40,657 bases of DNA from contig JAUNND010000013.1 in the NCBI GenBank assembly GCA_030531595.1, forward strand, positions 1-40,657, written 5' to 3'. Of this stretch, positions 16,352 through 23,049 are shown in pieces. This DNA is from Eubacteriales bacterium. Its GTDB lineage: Bacteria > Bacillota > Clostridia > Oscillospirales > Oscillospiraceae. Numbering within the stretch: the stretch's first letter is position 1; every line of letters starts with the position of its first letter. Both the position numbers and the translations under genes were made by a program. The notes under the pieces were generated by a model that saw only the letters and a list, made by a program, of their open reading frames with translations, made no database searches and had not been told where the DNA came from.

Positions 16352-16379
16352 ATCTTCATTCTTTTTTCGGAGGCAGTTC

Positions 16380-17252
16380 ATGAAATATTCTGTTGAACAT
16401 ATAGACGAGCATTTTATCCGCTTTATCTTCTCTTTCCCCGCGGACGAGTACCACAAAGCCATTGAGGAATATGTGGAAGCCCACAAAAAGGAGTACCTCA
16501 GGCAGGTCGCAAACCAGAACAAGGCAAAGGCCGTCGGTTTCTTCCGCCCCATCATCAACGATCTTGTCAGCAAGGCATACACCAAGGCCGCCAATGAGTA
16601 CCCCGAGGAGATATATTACACTCCCGAGATAAGCATCATGCAGGATGACGCAAAGCGCGGGCTTATCTGCGCGGCAAAGGTCCAGGTCAGCCCCGTTTTC
16701 ACTCTGGGCGACTACAAGGCACTGAGACTGACCGACAGTGAGCTTGCCGAGGTCGAAAAGGAAGCCGCCGGTGTTCCCGAGCCGAACCGCGCCGACACAC
16801 GCCGCTACATGATCCAGACCATCCTCGTGGGCAAGCTCTCTGCCATCACCGAGGGTGAAGTACCCGACACCATGGCCGGTGAGCGTGCTTCCGAAATGGT
16901 CGCCGCTTTCGAGCAGCACCTCGGCAACAACGGTAAGAAGATAGAGGATTATTATAAGGAATGTCAGACCAACGAGCAGGAGCTTTACACCGACTTTGCA
17001 AAGGAAGCCGTCAAGCAGCTCCATACCCGCCTTGCCCTTTTAGAGCTGGCAAAAGCCGAGGGACTGACGGCTACCGACGAGGAATACGAAAAGGAGCTCA
17101 AGCGCCTTTCCGAGATGTACATGATGCCCATGAAGCGTATGCGCGAGATATTTGCAAAGCGTGAGGGCTCCAACGTCCGCCGCGACATATCCATATCCAA
17201 GGCCGCCGACTATCTGGCAAAAATGGCTGACGAGCTGTACCCGATGAAATAA
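16380..17252 (+). CDS. Trigger-factor-like protein lacking the PPIase domain
   Basis: A 290-residue acidic-basic helical protein. Its start (MKYSVEHIDEHFIRFIFSFP) and the segment VSPVFTLGDYKALRL resemble the N-terminal domain and domain boundary of trigger factor. The rest (residues about 130-290) resembles the helical C-terminal chaperone domain. The central FKBP-type PPIase domain is absent; full-length trigger factor is about 430 residues. The ribosome-docking signature GFRKGK is also not seen; GFFRPI stands in that region. GGAGG lies before the ATG. A chaperone role off the ribosome is a fair guess; it could also have another function. Confidence 0.65.
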   Translation: MKYSVEHIDEHFIRFIFSFPADEYHKAIEEYVEAHKKEYLRQVANQNKAKAVGFFRPIINDLVSKAYTKAANEYPEEIYYTPEISIMQDDAKRGLICAAKVQVSPVFTLGDYKALRLTDSELAEVEKEAAGVPEPNRADTRRYMIQTILVGKLSAITEGEVPDTMAGERASEMVAAFEQHLGNNGKKIEDYYKECQTNEQELYTDFAKEAVKQLHTRLALLELAKAEGLTATDEEYEKELKRLSEMYMMPMKRMREIFAKREGSNVRRDISISKAADYLAKMADELYPMK

Positions 17253-17308
17253 TAAATCCGGCGGGAAGCCGGTAGTTTCAAAAAAACAACACAGAAAGGA
17301 AAAACCAA

Positions 17309-18172
17309 ATGTACGAAGGAGTTTACGCACCCATTCCCGATGCCGGCGCATTTCTGGCGAGACTCGGTCTTGATCCCGACGATTACCGCAAGTCATTGCA
17401 CCCCGAGCTGCCCGACTCTCCCTCCCCTTTCAGCGCACCCCACGTCAAGGAGTCTCTGGATAAGCTGGTCGAGGCGCACCTGATGACCGTCCCCTTTGAA
17501 ACGCTCGATATTTTCGATCTGCACAAAGAGGTCTCTCTGGAAATTCCCGCTCTGTTTGAAAAGATCGTTGTAAAACGCAGAGGCGGCTTCTGCTTTGAGG
17601 TCAACGCCCTGTTCATGGCACTTTTAGAGGCTCTCGGCTTCAAGTGCACTCCCGTCGCCGTCCGCGTTCTGTTTGAAGGTGACTTCCCTACCACCGGTCA
17701 CCGCTCCACCATCGTCACTCTGCCCGACGGCACCCGCTGCGTCTGCGACGTCGGCTTCGGCGGTCCCACTCCTCTGGGCGCGACCTATCTCGACTGCACC
17801 GAAGTCCAGAATTCCGGCAAGCTCTCCTTCCGCTTTGAGCACCGCGAGGACGGTCTGTACCGCTTCGTACAGGTTCTCGACAACGGCGAGATCTTCCCGC
17901 TACTTCTGTTCTCCGACAGAGAATATCCCGTTATCGACTTCATCGCGCTGAGCGTTTACATGAGCCGTGGCGATACCGCCCGCTTCAATAACGAGCGCGT
18001 TCTCAACCTCCTGCGTCCTCAGGGCAGCGCCGCCATGATCAACGACACACTGCGTCTGCACGACAACGGCGTTCTGACCGAGCTTGAGCTGAGCACTCCC
18101 GAGGAACGCAAGGCGGCTTACGTCAAGTACTTCGGCATCCCCGCGGAAAGCCTTACCGAGATTCCGGGCTGA
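17309..18172 (+). CDS. nat: Arylamine N-acetyltransferase
   Basis: A 287-residue acetyl-CoA-dependent arylamine N-acetyltransferase. The Cys-His-Asp triad is clear: Cys95 in RRGGFCFEVN, His131 in TGHRSTIV, and Asp147 in CDVGFGG. These enzymes acetylate aromatic amines and hydrazines, including drugs such as 5-aminosalicylate in gut bacteria. It lies 56 bp after the trigger-factor-like gene, with AAAGGA upstream of the ATG, so the two may be cotranscribed. Confidence 0.93.
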   Translation: MYEGVYAPIPDAGAFLARLGLDPDDYRKSLHPELPDSPSPFSAPHVKESLDKLVEAHLMTVPFETLDIFDLHKEVSLEIPALFEKIVVKRRGGFCFEVNALFMALLEALGFKCTPVAVRVLFEGDFPTTGHRSTIVTLPDGTRCVCDVGFGGPTPLGATYLDCTEVQNSGKLSFRFEHREDGLYRFVQVLDNGEIFPLLLFSDREYPVIDFIALSVYMSRGDTARFNNERVLNLLRPQGSAAMINDTLRLHDNGVLTELELSTPEERKAAYVKYFGIPAESLTEIPG

Positions 18173-18258
18173 CAGTATTCCGATAGCTGCAACATGATAC
18201 ATTCCTGTGGCTGGGCGCAATAGGCAAGAAATCTTGTGTGTTTATCGGGGTATAAGCG

Positions 18259-18648
18259 ATGGCTACAATAACATTTGTTTTAGCGGGTATGGCGTTTGAA
18301 TACGATGATGAAAAAAATCGGACTAATATCAAAAAGCACGGCATTGACTTTCGTAGTGCCGCACGTGTCTTTTTTGACTATGATAGAATAGAAGCATATG
18401 ACTATTCGCACAGTCTTGTAGAGGATCGTTACAACACGATCGGCGACACTTCGGCTGCAAATGTTTTTTCCGGCAGCACAGTCATCGGCACACCGAGTTT
18501 TTTGAATGAAGTTAATGATGTTCTTTTTGTGGTATACACAGACAGAATTCATAAAACCTTCGACGGACGCAAGATAGATGTGACCCGTATTATATCAGCC
18601 AGACTTGCAACTGAATTTGAGAAAGGAATGTATTATGGTAAATACTGA
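18259..18648 (+). CDS. brnT: BrnT-family ribonuclease toxin
   Basis: A 129-residue protein with the BrnT (DUF497) pattern: FEYDDEKNRTNIKKHGIDF near residue 13, then VFFDYDRIE, and a C-terminal RIISARLATEFEK. BrnT toxins are RelE-fold RNases held in check by BrnA. The segment between about 60 and 85 is longer than in typical BrnT (about 90 residues in total), so it is a larger variant. The next gene overlaps its end by 14 bp, as expected for a toxin-antitoxin pair. The start could be ATG 18259 or 18289. Confidence 0.7.
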   Translation: MATITFVLAGMAFEYDDEKNRTNIKKHGIDFRSAARVFFDYDRIEAYDYSHSLVEDRYNTIGDTSAANVFSGSTVIGTPSFLNEVNDVLFVVYTDRIHKTFDGRKIDVTRIISARLATEFEKGMYYGKY

Positions 18649-18838
18649 TTTTTATTCGGAAGAACAGCTCAAAGAACTGGCTTTCACCAAGGATGAGCTT
18701 GACCTCCTTGCCAAAGCAAAACAAATGCCGATCACCTTTGATGCCGAGTGCCCGCCGACTACTCCGGAACGTGCACTTAAATTCAGGAGAGTCAATCCCT
18801 CACGCACCGCGATAAACCATACCGATATTCCGAGCTGA
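18635..18838 (+). CDS. Short BrnA-like partner of the BrnT toxin
   Basis: A 67-residue protein starting inside the brnT end at ATG 18635, with AAAGGA upstream. Its ITFDAECPPTTPERALKFRRVNP stretch (split across residues about 32-54) resembles the toxin-binding N-terminal part of BrnA. It ends soon after that. The C-terminal ribbon-helix-helix that gives BrnA DNA binding and autoregulation is absent. It may still neutralise the toxin, but autoregulation would have to come from elsewhere. Confidence 0.5.
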   Translation: MVNTDFYSEEQLKELAFTKDELDLLAKAKQMPITFDAECPPTTPERALKFRRVNPSRTAINHTDIPS

Positions 18839-18848
18839 TATTTATACA

Positions 18849-18976
18849 GAGTGGAGTGTGGAGTTTAAACTGCAAAGCTTTTACTTTGGAGCAATAATTC
18901 ACGTTTCCGCATTTTTCCGCTGAAAATACTGCCGGAGCTTCCGTTTCGGACAACTCCACACTCCACACTCCACACT
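18849..18976. repeat. Inverted repeat built from a GTGGAGT heptamer
   Basis: The left arm (GAGTGGAGTGTGGAGTT, 18849-18865) pairs with the right arm (18952-18976), which holds three tandem CTCCACA heptamers. About 86 bp lie between them. It fills the gap before the TPR gene and looks like a small dispersed repeat; a relative of the same GAGTGGAG type occurs in the pta terminator near 39745. Confidence 0.7.
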
Positions 18977-18990
18977 ACTTGAGGTTTGCT

Positions 18991-19548
18991 ATGAAGACTG
19001 AAGAAATCTTTAAACAAAGTGACGCGCTTTTCAGAAGCGGTGAATACGAAAAGGCGGGAGAGTTTCTTGAACAGAAGTCCAATGAAGCCTTCGAGTGCGG
19101 TCAGCTTGACGTTGCGCTTTCGGTGCTCAACGAGCTTACAGGCTGGTACCGTTTCAGCAAGCGCATGGACGAGGCATGGGCCTCCGCCGAAAAGCTACTG
19201 GAGCTTGTGGACTATATGCAGCTCTGGGGTACGCTTGAGGGCGCAACGGTGCTGCTTAACGTGGCGACGGTCTACAAAGCCTCCGACAAACAGGATATGG
19301 CACTTAATCTGTATGAAAAGGTCGAGGCGATCTACCTCGACAAGCAGGTCACCGATGACAGGATCGTCGGGCTTTACAACAATATGTGTGTTACCTGCCT
19401 TGAACTGGGGCAGAATATGAGAGCGTACAAATACGGTCAAAAGGGTCTGGATTACGCCAAGTATTGCGATGATATCCGCCCCGACAGACTGGAGACCATG
19501 AAATACAACGCGGCTGCCGCAAAACAGCGGCTTGTTAAATACGGCTGA
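18991..19548 (+). CDS. Tetratricopeptide-repeat protein upstream of the selenoprotein cluster
   Basis: A 185-residue all-helical protein with degenerate TPR units, for example residues about 8-30 (ALFRSGEYEKAGEFLEQ), 38-70, 80-115 (ATVYKASDKQDMALNLYEKV) and 120-150 (NNMCVTCLELGQNMRAYKYG). TPR proteins act as binding scaffolds. I start at ATG 18991, with GAGG just before it. It is followed at 51 bp by three paralogous small genes, the last a likely selenoprotein, so it may be their partner. Function is unknown. Confidence 0.75.
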   Translation: MKTEEIFKQSDALFRSGEYEKAGEFLEQKSNEAFECGQLDVALSVLNELTGWYRFSKRMDEAWASAEKLLELVDYMQLWGTLEGATVLLNVATVYKASDKQDMALNLYEKVEAIYLDKQVTDDRIVGLYNNMCVTCLELGQNMRAYKYGQKGLDYAKYCDDIRPDRLETMKYNAAAAKQRLVKYG

Positions 19549-19550
19549 TA

Positions 19551-19566
19551 CTTCGAGACATCGAAG
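19551..19566 (+). ncRNA. Short hairpin between TPR gene and first paralog
   Basis: CTTCGA and TCGAAG form a 6-bp stem with loop GACA, followed by A6 and not U. It may mark an RNA processing point; support is slight. Confidence 0.3.
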
Positions 19567-19599
19567 AAAAAATAAATATATTTAACAGGAGATACATTT

Positions 19600-19926
19600 A
19601 TGTTAGACAGAAACGCATTCATGAAGGATCTTGAAGAAGCAAAGTGCGATCCCAACCCCTGCGTTACCGAGTTTTTCCTCAATCAGACCTTCCAGAATTT
19701 ACAGGAGGAGCTGAAAAATCCCGATCTCACCCGCTACGGCTATTTTCAGGGCGGCACGGACACCGAGGAATTTGAGGAGCTGCTGAGAAGAAACAAGATA
19801 AACCTCATCAAGGGCGACATCTACCTCGTGCTTGACGAGCTGGAGAAGTTCTACGCCGTGCAGAAGCCGGAGCTGGTCACTCCCGTACACAACGTGAAGA
19901 TGACCTTCAAGCAGGTCTCCGACTGA
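19600..19926 (+). CDS. Paralog A of a three-member small protein family (no Sec)
   Basis: A 108-residue acidic protein of a family I do not recognise. It starts MLDRNAFMKDLEEAK and is clearly related to the two genes that follow: all three begin M-[LIV]-DR-x2-F-x2-D. They share a middle aromatic/glycine motif (here YFQGG, residues 48-52) and end in a helix around LVLDELEKFYAVQKPELV. There is no signal peptide or membrane segment, so it is cytosolic. The position corresponding to Sec in paralog C is not Cys here. AGGAG lies before the ATG. Confidence 0.8.
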   Translation: MLDRNAFMKDLEEAKCDPNPCVTEFFLNQTFQNLQEELKNPDLTRYGYFQGGTDTEEFEELLRRNKINLIKGDIYLVLDELEKFYAVQKPELVTPVHNVKMTFKQVSD

Positions 19927-19951
19927 TAAGGCGTTGATCGGAGAACGGTAA

Positions 19952-20299
19952 ATGATAGACAGAATAGGATTTTTAGAAGACCTCAAGGAACTGAAGGAAA
20001 ACGGTGATCCGATACTGATAGAGTATTATCTCAATCAGCGTTTCATCGAAATAAAGGACGATAAGGACGACAGCGGCCGCGATTACTTCTCCAAGGAGTT
20101 TGAGGGGACCGCAAACACGCCCGAATTTGTCGCCATTTTGCAGAAAAAGAGAGAATTTGAAAAGAACGACGATATTCTTTTCGTTCTCAACGAGCTTGCC
20201 GATTTCTACGCGCAGACAAAGCCCGAGCTTGTGGATGCGGTGAGAACGGTCATGAAGGAATTTGAGCCTAAGGGATTTGACCCGAAGGATCTGGTTTAA
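19952..20299 (+). CDS. Paralog B of a three-member small protein family (no Sec)
   Basis: A 115-residue protein, 25 bp after paralog A, beginning MIDRIGFLEDLKELKE and containing FVLNELADFYAQTKPELVDAV, which aligns with paralog A and paralog C. The middle motif is degenerate (KEFEGTANTPEF). It has no Cys at all, so any redox role in the cluster would rest on paralog C. The start follows CGGAGAACGG. Function is unknown. Confidence 0.8.
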   Translation: MIDRIGFLEDLKELKENGDPILIEYYLNQRFIEIKDDKDDSGRDYFSKEFEGTANTPEFVAILQKKREFEKNDDILFVLNELADFYAQTKPELVDAVRTVMKEFEPKGFDPKDLV

Positions 20300-20319
20300 T
20301 ATTAAAAGGAGGGCACAGC

Positions 20320-20658
20320 ATGGTTGACAGATACCAATTTGCCGAGGACGTCAGGCAGTTGAAGGCTCAGAACAAGCCTGAACAGCTTGAAAGCTACCTC
20401 AAAATGCAGCTCGGCTCCATTCAGGAGTACATTCAGTTCGGGAAGACGGGCTGTTGAACGGGCGGTCTTTTCCAGGGTGGAGAAGTAAACAGAGAATACG
20501 AAGAAAGCCAGCGCAAGAGCCGCGAGGAAGGTCTGAGATTTGAGATCATTCAGGTTCTTGAAGAATTAGACGCCTATTACGAAAAATATAACCCCATGTT
20601 CCTTTTCACCGTGCGTCCGACACTGGAGGCAATGAAAAGACAGCAGCAGGGTCAATAA
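20320..20658 (+). CDS. Candidate selenoprotein: paralog C with in-frame TGA at codon 46
   Basis: The frame from ATG 20320 (AGGAGGG at 20307-20313) runs MVDRYQFAEDVRQLK to GKTGC, meets TGA at 20455-20457, and continues TGGLFQGG to QQQGQ and TAA at 20656-20658, 112 residues in all. The part before TGA aligns with the N-terminal halves of paralogs A and B. The part after it (GLFQGG, then IIQVLEELDAYYEKYNP) aligns with their C-terminal halves, so the frame is under constraint on both sides. Reading TGA as selenocysteine gives a Cys45-Sec46 pair. A SECIS-like hairpin follows at the right distance, and selA and selB lie 2.4-6 kb away. A recent nonsense mutation is the alternative. The function is unknown; a thiol/selenol redox role is inference. 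Confidence 0.75.
20467..20485 (+). promoter_or_regulatory. SECIS-like stem-loop after the in-frame TGA
   Basis: CTTTTCC (20467-20473) pairs with GGAGAAG (20479-20485) over 7 bp including one G-U, with apical loop AGGGT (20474-20478). Sixteen bases separate the TGA from the loop, and a G is the second loop base. As I recall them, both fit the bacterial SECIS rules (G in the first two loop positions, 16-37 nt spacing); the fdhF loop AGGUCU is similar. SelB would bind here. Confidence 0.7.
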
Positions 20659-20665
20659 GTAAAAC

Positions 20666-20706
20666 AAAGCATTTCATTTTCGGTTTTCCCGGGAATGAAA
20701 TGCTTT
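20666..20706. terminator. Bidirectional terminator between the selenoprotein and Se operon
   Basis: A 13-bp perfect stem (20666-20678 with 20694-20706) is followed by TTTTCTT on the plus side and TTTTAC on the minus side. It ends both the paralog cluster and the selA-thiF-like operon. Confidence 0.8.
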
Positions 20707-20709
20707 TCT

Positions 20710-21324
20710 TTATAATTTATATGAAACTATTCTGCCGTGCTCCGCTTCCCTGCCGCAAAGATACTTTACGCACAGCGCACTCTGCATGGCGCCGCACATG
20801 GCGACGGTGAAATAAGGGGCGTTTTCAGTCTTACTCTCCGGCAGAGCGTCACCCCTGTATAAAATCGCCGCGTCCGCCTGCCAGCCGTGGGGACAGCCGT
20901 ACACAAAAGGAATATTCAGCGCGTCGCATACTTTTTTGACTGTCACACGGGTATCGTGATTCTCACAGCCGTCGATCACGATATCACAGCCGTTAATAAG
21001 CTTTTCGGCGTTGGTCTCGGTGAGCTTTACAGAGCTTGGCGTGAACACAACATCCGTATTGACGGCAACGGCACGGGCAAAGGCTGCATCCGGCTTCGGC
21101 CAGCCGATCATGCCGAGATCGCATAAAAGCTGATTATGCAGGTTATCTTCGTCAAATCGCCCGCCGTCGGCACAGCGTATTTCCTTCACGCCGAGGCGCA
21201 GAAGCATTTCGATCACCGTGCCGGAAGCCCCGCCGCAGCCGGCAATAAAGACCCGCTTTGTGCGAAGCCTCATGCACTCAATGTCCGTAAGTGCGCCGAT
21301 GTTGCCGATATATTTCAGTTCCAT
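20710..21324 (-). CDS. ThiF/MoeB/HesA-family adenylyltransferase-like protein of the selenium operon
   Basis: A 204-residue protein with the nucleotide-binding fold of E1-like enzymes: VFIAGCGGASGTVIEMLLRLGV (split near residues 23-44) and ADGGRFDEDNLHNQ for ATP and target contact. Family members adenylate the C-terminal glycine of small sulfur carriers. The CxxC zinc pairs of MoeB are not obvious. I start at ATG 21324 because AAGGAG lies just upstream; the open frame extends much further but overlaps the previous gene. As last gene after selA-selB-yedE-yedF-DUF3343, it probably serves Se/S transfer, but its substrate is unknown. Confidence 0.78.
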   Translation of the reverse strand: MELKYIGNIGALTDIECMRLRTKRVFIAGCGGASGTVIEMLLRLGVKEIRCADGGRFDEDNLHNQLLCDLGMIGWPKPDAAFARAVAVNTDVVFTPSSVKLTETNAEKLINGCDIVIDGCENHDTRVTVKKVCDALNIPFVYGCPHGWQADAAILYRGDALPESKTENAPYFTVAMCGAMQSALCVKYLCGREAEHGRIVSYKL

Positions 21325-21364
21325 TTGCTGCTCCTTATAATACTGCTGACGGAAAAGCAGCTCA

Positions 21365-21601
21365 TTATTCTTCGTTTTCAAAAACAAGCGCATATTCTCC
21401 GTTTTCGGAGGAATAGACGGCTTCCATATCCTCGTCCGCCCATTTAGAGTCGAACGCTGCGGCAAACCGGACACAGGTACCGCAGGAAGCGGAGAGCTTC
21501 CTGGGTACCGGCGCCAGTGCCGCCTCTTTGCCGAGTTTTTCAAGCTTTCGCTGAAATCTCAGCGCACCCAGATGGGTGTGAAAGGTGGCTATGTTTTCCA
21601 T
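21365..21601 (-). CDS. Putative Se/S carrier protein (DUF3343)
   Basis: A 78-residue protein of the DUF3343 family, described in Pfam as putative Se/S carrier-like. It begins MENIATFHTHLGALRFQRKL and has a conserved CGTC pair (residues about 40-43), a likely site for carrying selenium or sulfur. Its ATG shares one base with the yedF stop (TAATG), so the two are coupled. This pairing with YedF is common in selenium-using Clostridia. Confidence 0.8.
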   Translation of the reverse strand: MENIATFHTHLGALRFQRKLEKLGKEAALAPVPRKLSASCGTCVRFAAAFDSKWADEDMEAVYSSENGEYALVFENEE

Positions 21602-21807
21602 TACTCTATAATTATCTCATATTCTCCGTCAGGAAGATCTTTATGTGTGACCTTAAATCCGGCATTTTTCGCAAAGCGGGTGACATTTTCAAGGGGAGTC
21701 TTGTCGTCCACGAGGACTTTGAGGGGGGCGCCGTTTTTCTCAACGGCCTTTTTGGTCATGATAACGGGCTGAGGGCAGGCATAACCTCTTGCATCTATTT
21801 CTGTCAT
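21601..21807 (-). CDS. yedF: YedF/TusA-like sulfurtransferase protein
   Basis: A 68-residue protein of the TusA/SirA/YedF family. The CPxP motif (ACPQPV, residues 9-14) holds the active Cys that carries persulfide or perselenide. The start at 21807 follows GGAGG and lies one base after the yedE stop. Related selenium-metabolism YedF proteins are often longer; this one is the TusA-like domain alone. It would pass selenium or sulfur from the membrane protein YedE to downstream users. Confidence 0.85.
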   Translation of the reverse strand: MTEIDARGYACPQPVIMTKKAVEKNGAPLKVLVDDKTPLENVTRFAKNAGFKVTHKDLPDGEYEIIIE

Positions 21808-21808
21808 A

Positions 21809-22885
21809 TTACTCCTCCACTTTCCGGCAGTTTGCAGCGCCGATAATAAACGTAACAACAAGGCAGACGATCACGGCGATCTTGCCGTTGAGGGTCGTAC
21901 CCTTGCCGGAGGACGCGAGACCGAAGTTGTGGCAGAATGCCGCACCGACGGTCATGCCGAGTACGGCGAGGGCAGAGTCGCTGGAGCCGGCACCGGCGAG
22001 AACGAGCTGGCGCAGAGGGCAGCCGCCGAGAAGGATGGAGGCAACGCCCACAAGGAACATACCGAGGAACGCCCAGATGAAGTTGCCGTCGGCAAGGGCG
22101 TTATATGCAACGGGCTGATCTGCAAAGCTGAAGGTGAATTTGCCGGTGATAAGATTGCCGACCAATACAGCGGCGAATATTGCCACAAAGCCCCACAGCA
22201 GGTGGAAATCCTTTAACATGAAAGCGTCACGGATGCCGCCCGCCATACACAGACGGGACTTCTGAGCGAGTGCGCCGATTACAAGACCGATGATAAGTGC
22301 CATTGCTATGGGTGCGTGCTTGGAGCCGGGAGCCTCGGTGGAGAAAGCTAAAAGTGCGGGGAAAGCGAGAAGAAGGACAAGCAGACCGATGTTGATTGCG
22401 GGAAGTGCAAAGCCTTCGATGGTGGGAACGTTGTAGGAACGCTTGAAGGTAAAGCCTTTGTTGAGAAATACTGTTCCGACGCCGACACCGGCAACAAAAC
22501 CGACAAGACCGATGATGGCGTTGCCGTCACCACCGCCGAGACGGATGACCATACGCAGAGGGCAGCCGAGGAACATGAGTGCACCGACCATTACGCAGAA
22601 GCCGAGGACAAAACGGCTGACGGGTGCGGAGCCGCCCTTTGCCTTGAACTCACCGCCGATAAGCGCCATAATCATGGAGCCTAAAACAATACCGATCACT
22701 TCGGGACGGACATACTGAACAACGGGTGCTGTGTGGAGCTTGACGCCGCCTGCGATGTCGCGGATGAAGCAGGCGATGCAGAAGCCCATGTTGCCGGGGT
22801 TGCCGAAAGCAACAAGAACAACGGATGCGATACCGACGGCAAGACCGGCGATAATAATAAGAAGGTTGTCTTTAATTTTAGACAT
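21809..22885 (-). CDS. yedE: Selenium-metabolism membrane protein YedE/FdhT
   Basis: A 358-residue protein with about ten helices and two related halves. Each half contains a GCPLR motif (LGCPLRMVIRLGGGDGN; GGCPLRQLVLAGAGSSDS) and a Cys plus RD motif (CIACFIRD; CMAGGIRD). This is the YedE/YeeE (thiosulfate- or selenium-transport) fold, with Cys residues lining the path. I start at 22885 (MSKIKDN), with GAGG upstream; an upstream extension to 22987 covers two RNA hairpins and is not credible. It is fourth from the end of the Se operon, and a 164-bp gap separates it from selB. Confidence 0.88.
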   Translation of the reverse strand: MSKIKDNLLIIIAGLAVGIASVVLVAFGNPGNMGFCIACFIRDIAGGVKLHTAPVVQYVRPEVIGIVLGSMIMALIGGEFKAKGGSAPVSRFVLGFCVMVGALMFLGCPLRMVIRLGGGDGNAIIGLVGFVAGVGVGTVFLNKGFTFKRSYNVPTIEGFALPAINIGLLVLLLAFPALLAFSTEAPGSKHAPIAMALIIGLVIGALAQKSRLCMAGGIRDAFMLKDFHLLWGFVAIFAAVLVGNLITGKFTFSFADQPVAYNALADGNFIWAFLGMFLVGVASILLGGCPLRQLVLAGAGSSDSALAVLGMTVGAAFCHNFGLASSGKGTTLNGKIAVIVCLVVTFIIGAANCRKVEE

Positions 22886-22922
22886 ATTTTCATACCTCAA
22901 ATATATATTGCGTTTCTTTATC

Positions 22923-22993
22923 AAAGGAGCAGCCATCCTTTTAATAAATCGCGCTTTATAATTAACGGCAAAGTCGGGAGCAGCCATCCCGAC
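22923..22993 (-). ncRNA. Twin hairpins with identical loops in the selB-yedE leader
   Basis: Two stem-loops follow each other: 22973-22993 (GTCGGGA arm, 7 bp) and 22923-22941 (AAAGGA arm, 6 bp). On the transcribed strand both present the same 7-nt loop TGGCTGC, and both are flanked by GGA/TCC pairs, though their outer stem sequences differ. That pattern, with stems varied and loop kept, suggests a selected RNA element 38 bp ahead of the yedE start. Confidence 0.55.
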
Positions 22994-23049
22994 AGAACCG
23001 ATAATTAACAGATATATCCGATAATACGATAACAGTCGAATAATAAAAA

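Noticed and set aside
20320..20457. Paralog C as a 45-residue complete gene ending at TGA
   Set aside because: The sequence after TGA aligns with the C-terminal halves of both paralogs and stays open in the same frame, which a true stop would not require.
22886..22987. Upstream extension of YedE containing MAAP twice
   Set aside because: The two segments coincide with RNA hairpins, there is no ribosome site, and YedE proteins begin at the MSKIKDN-like start.
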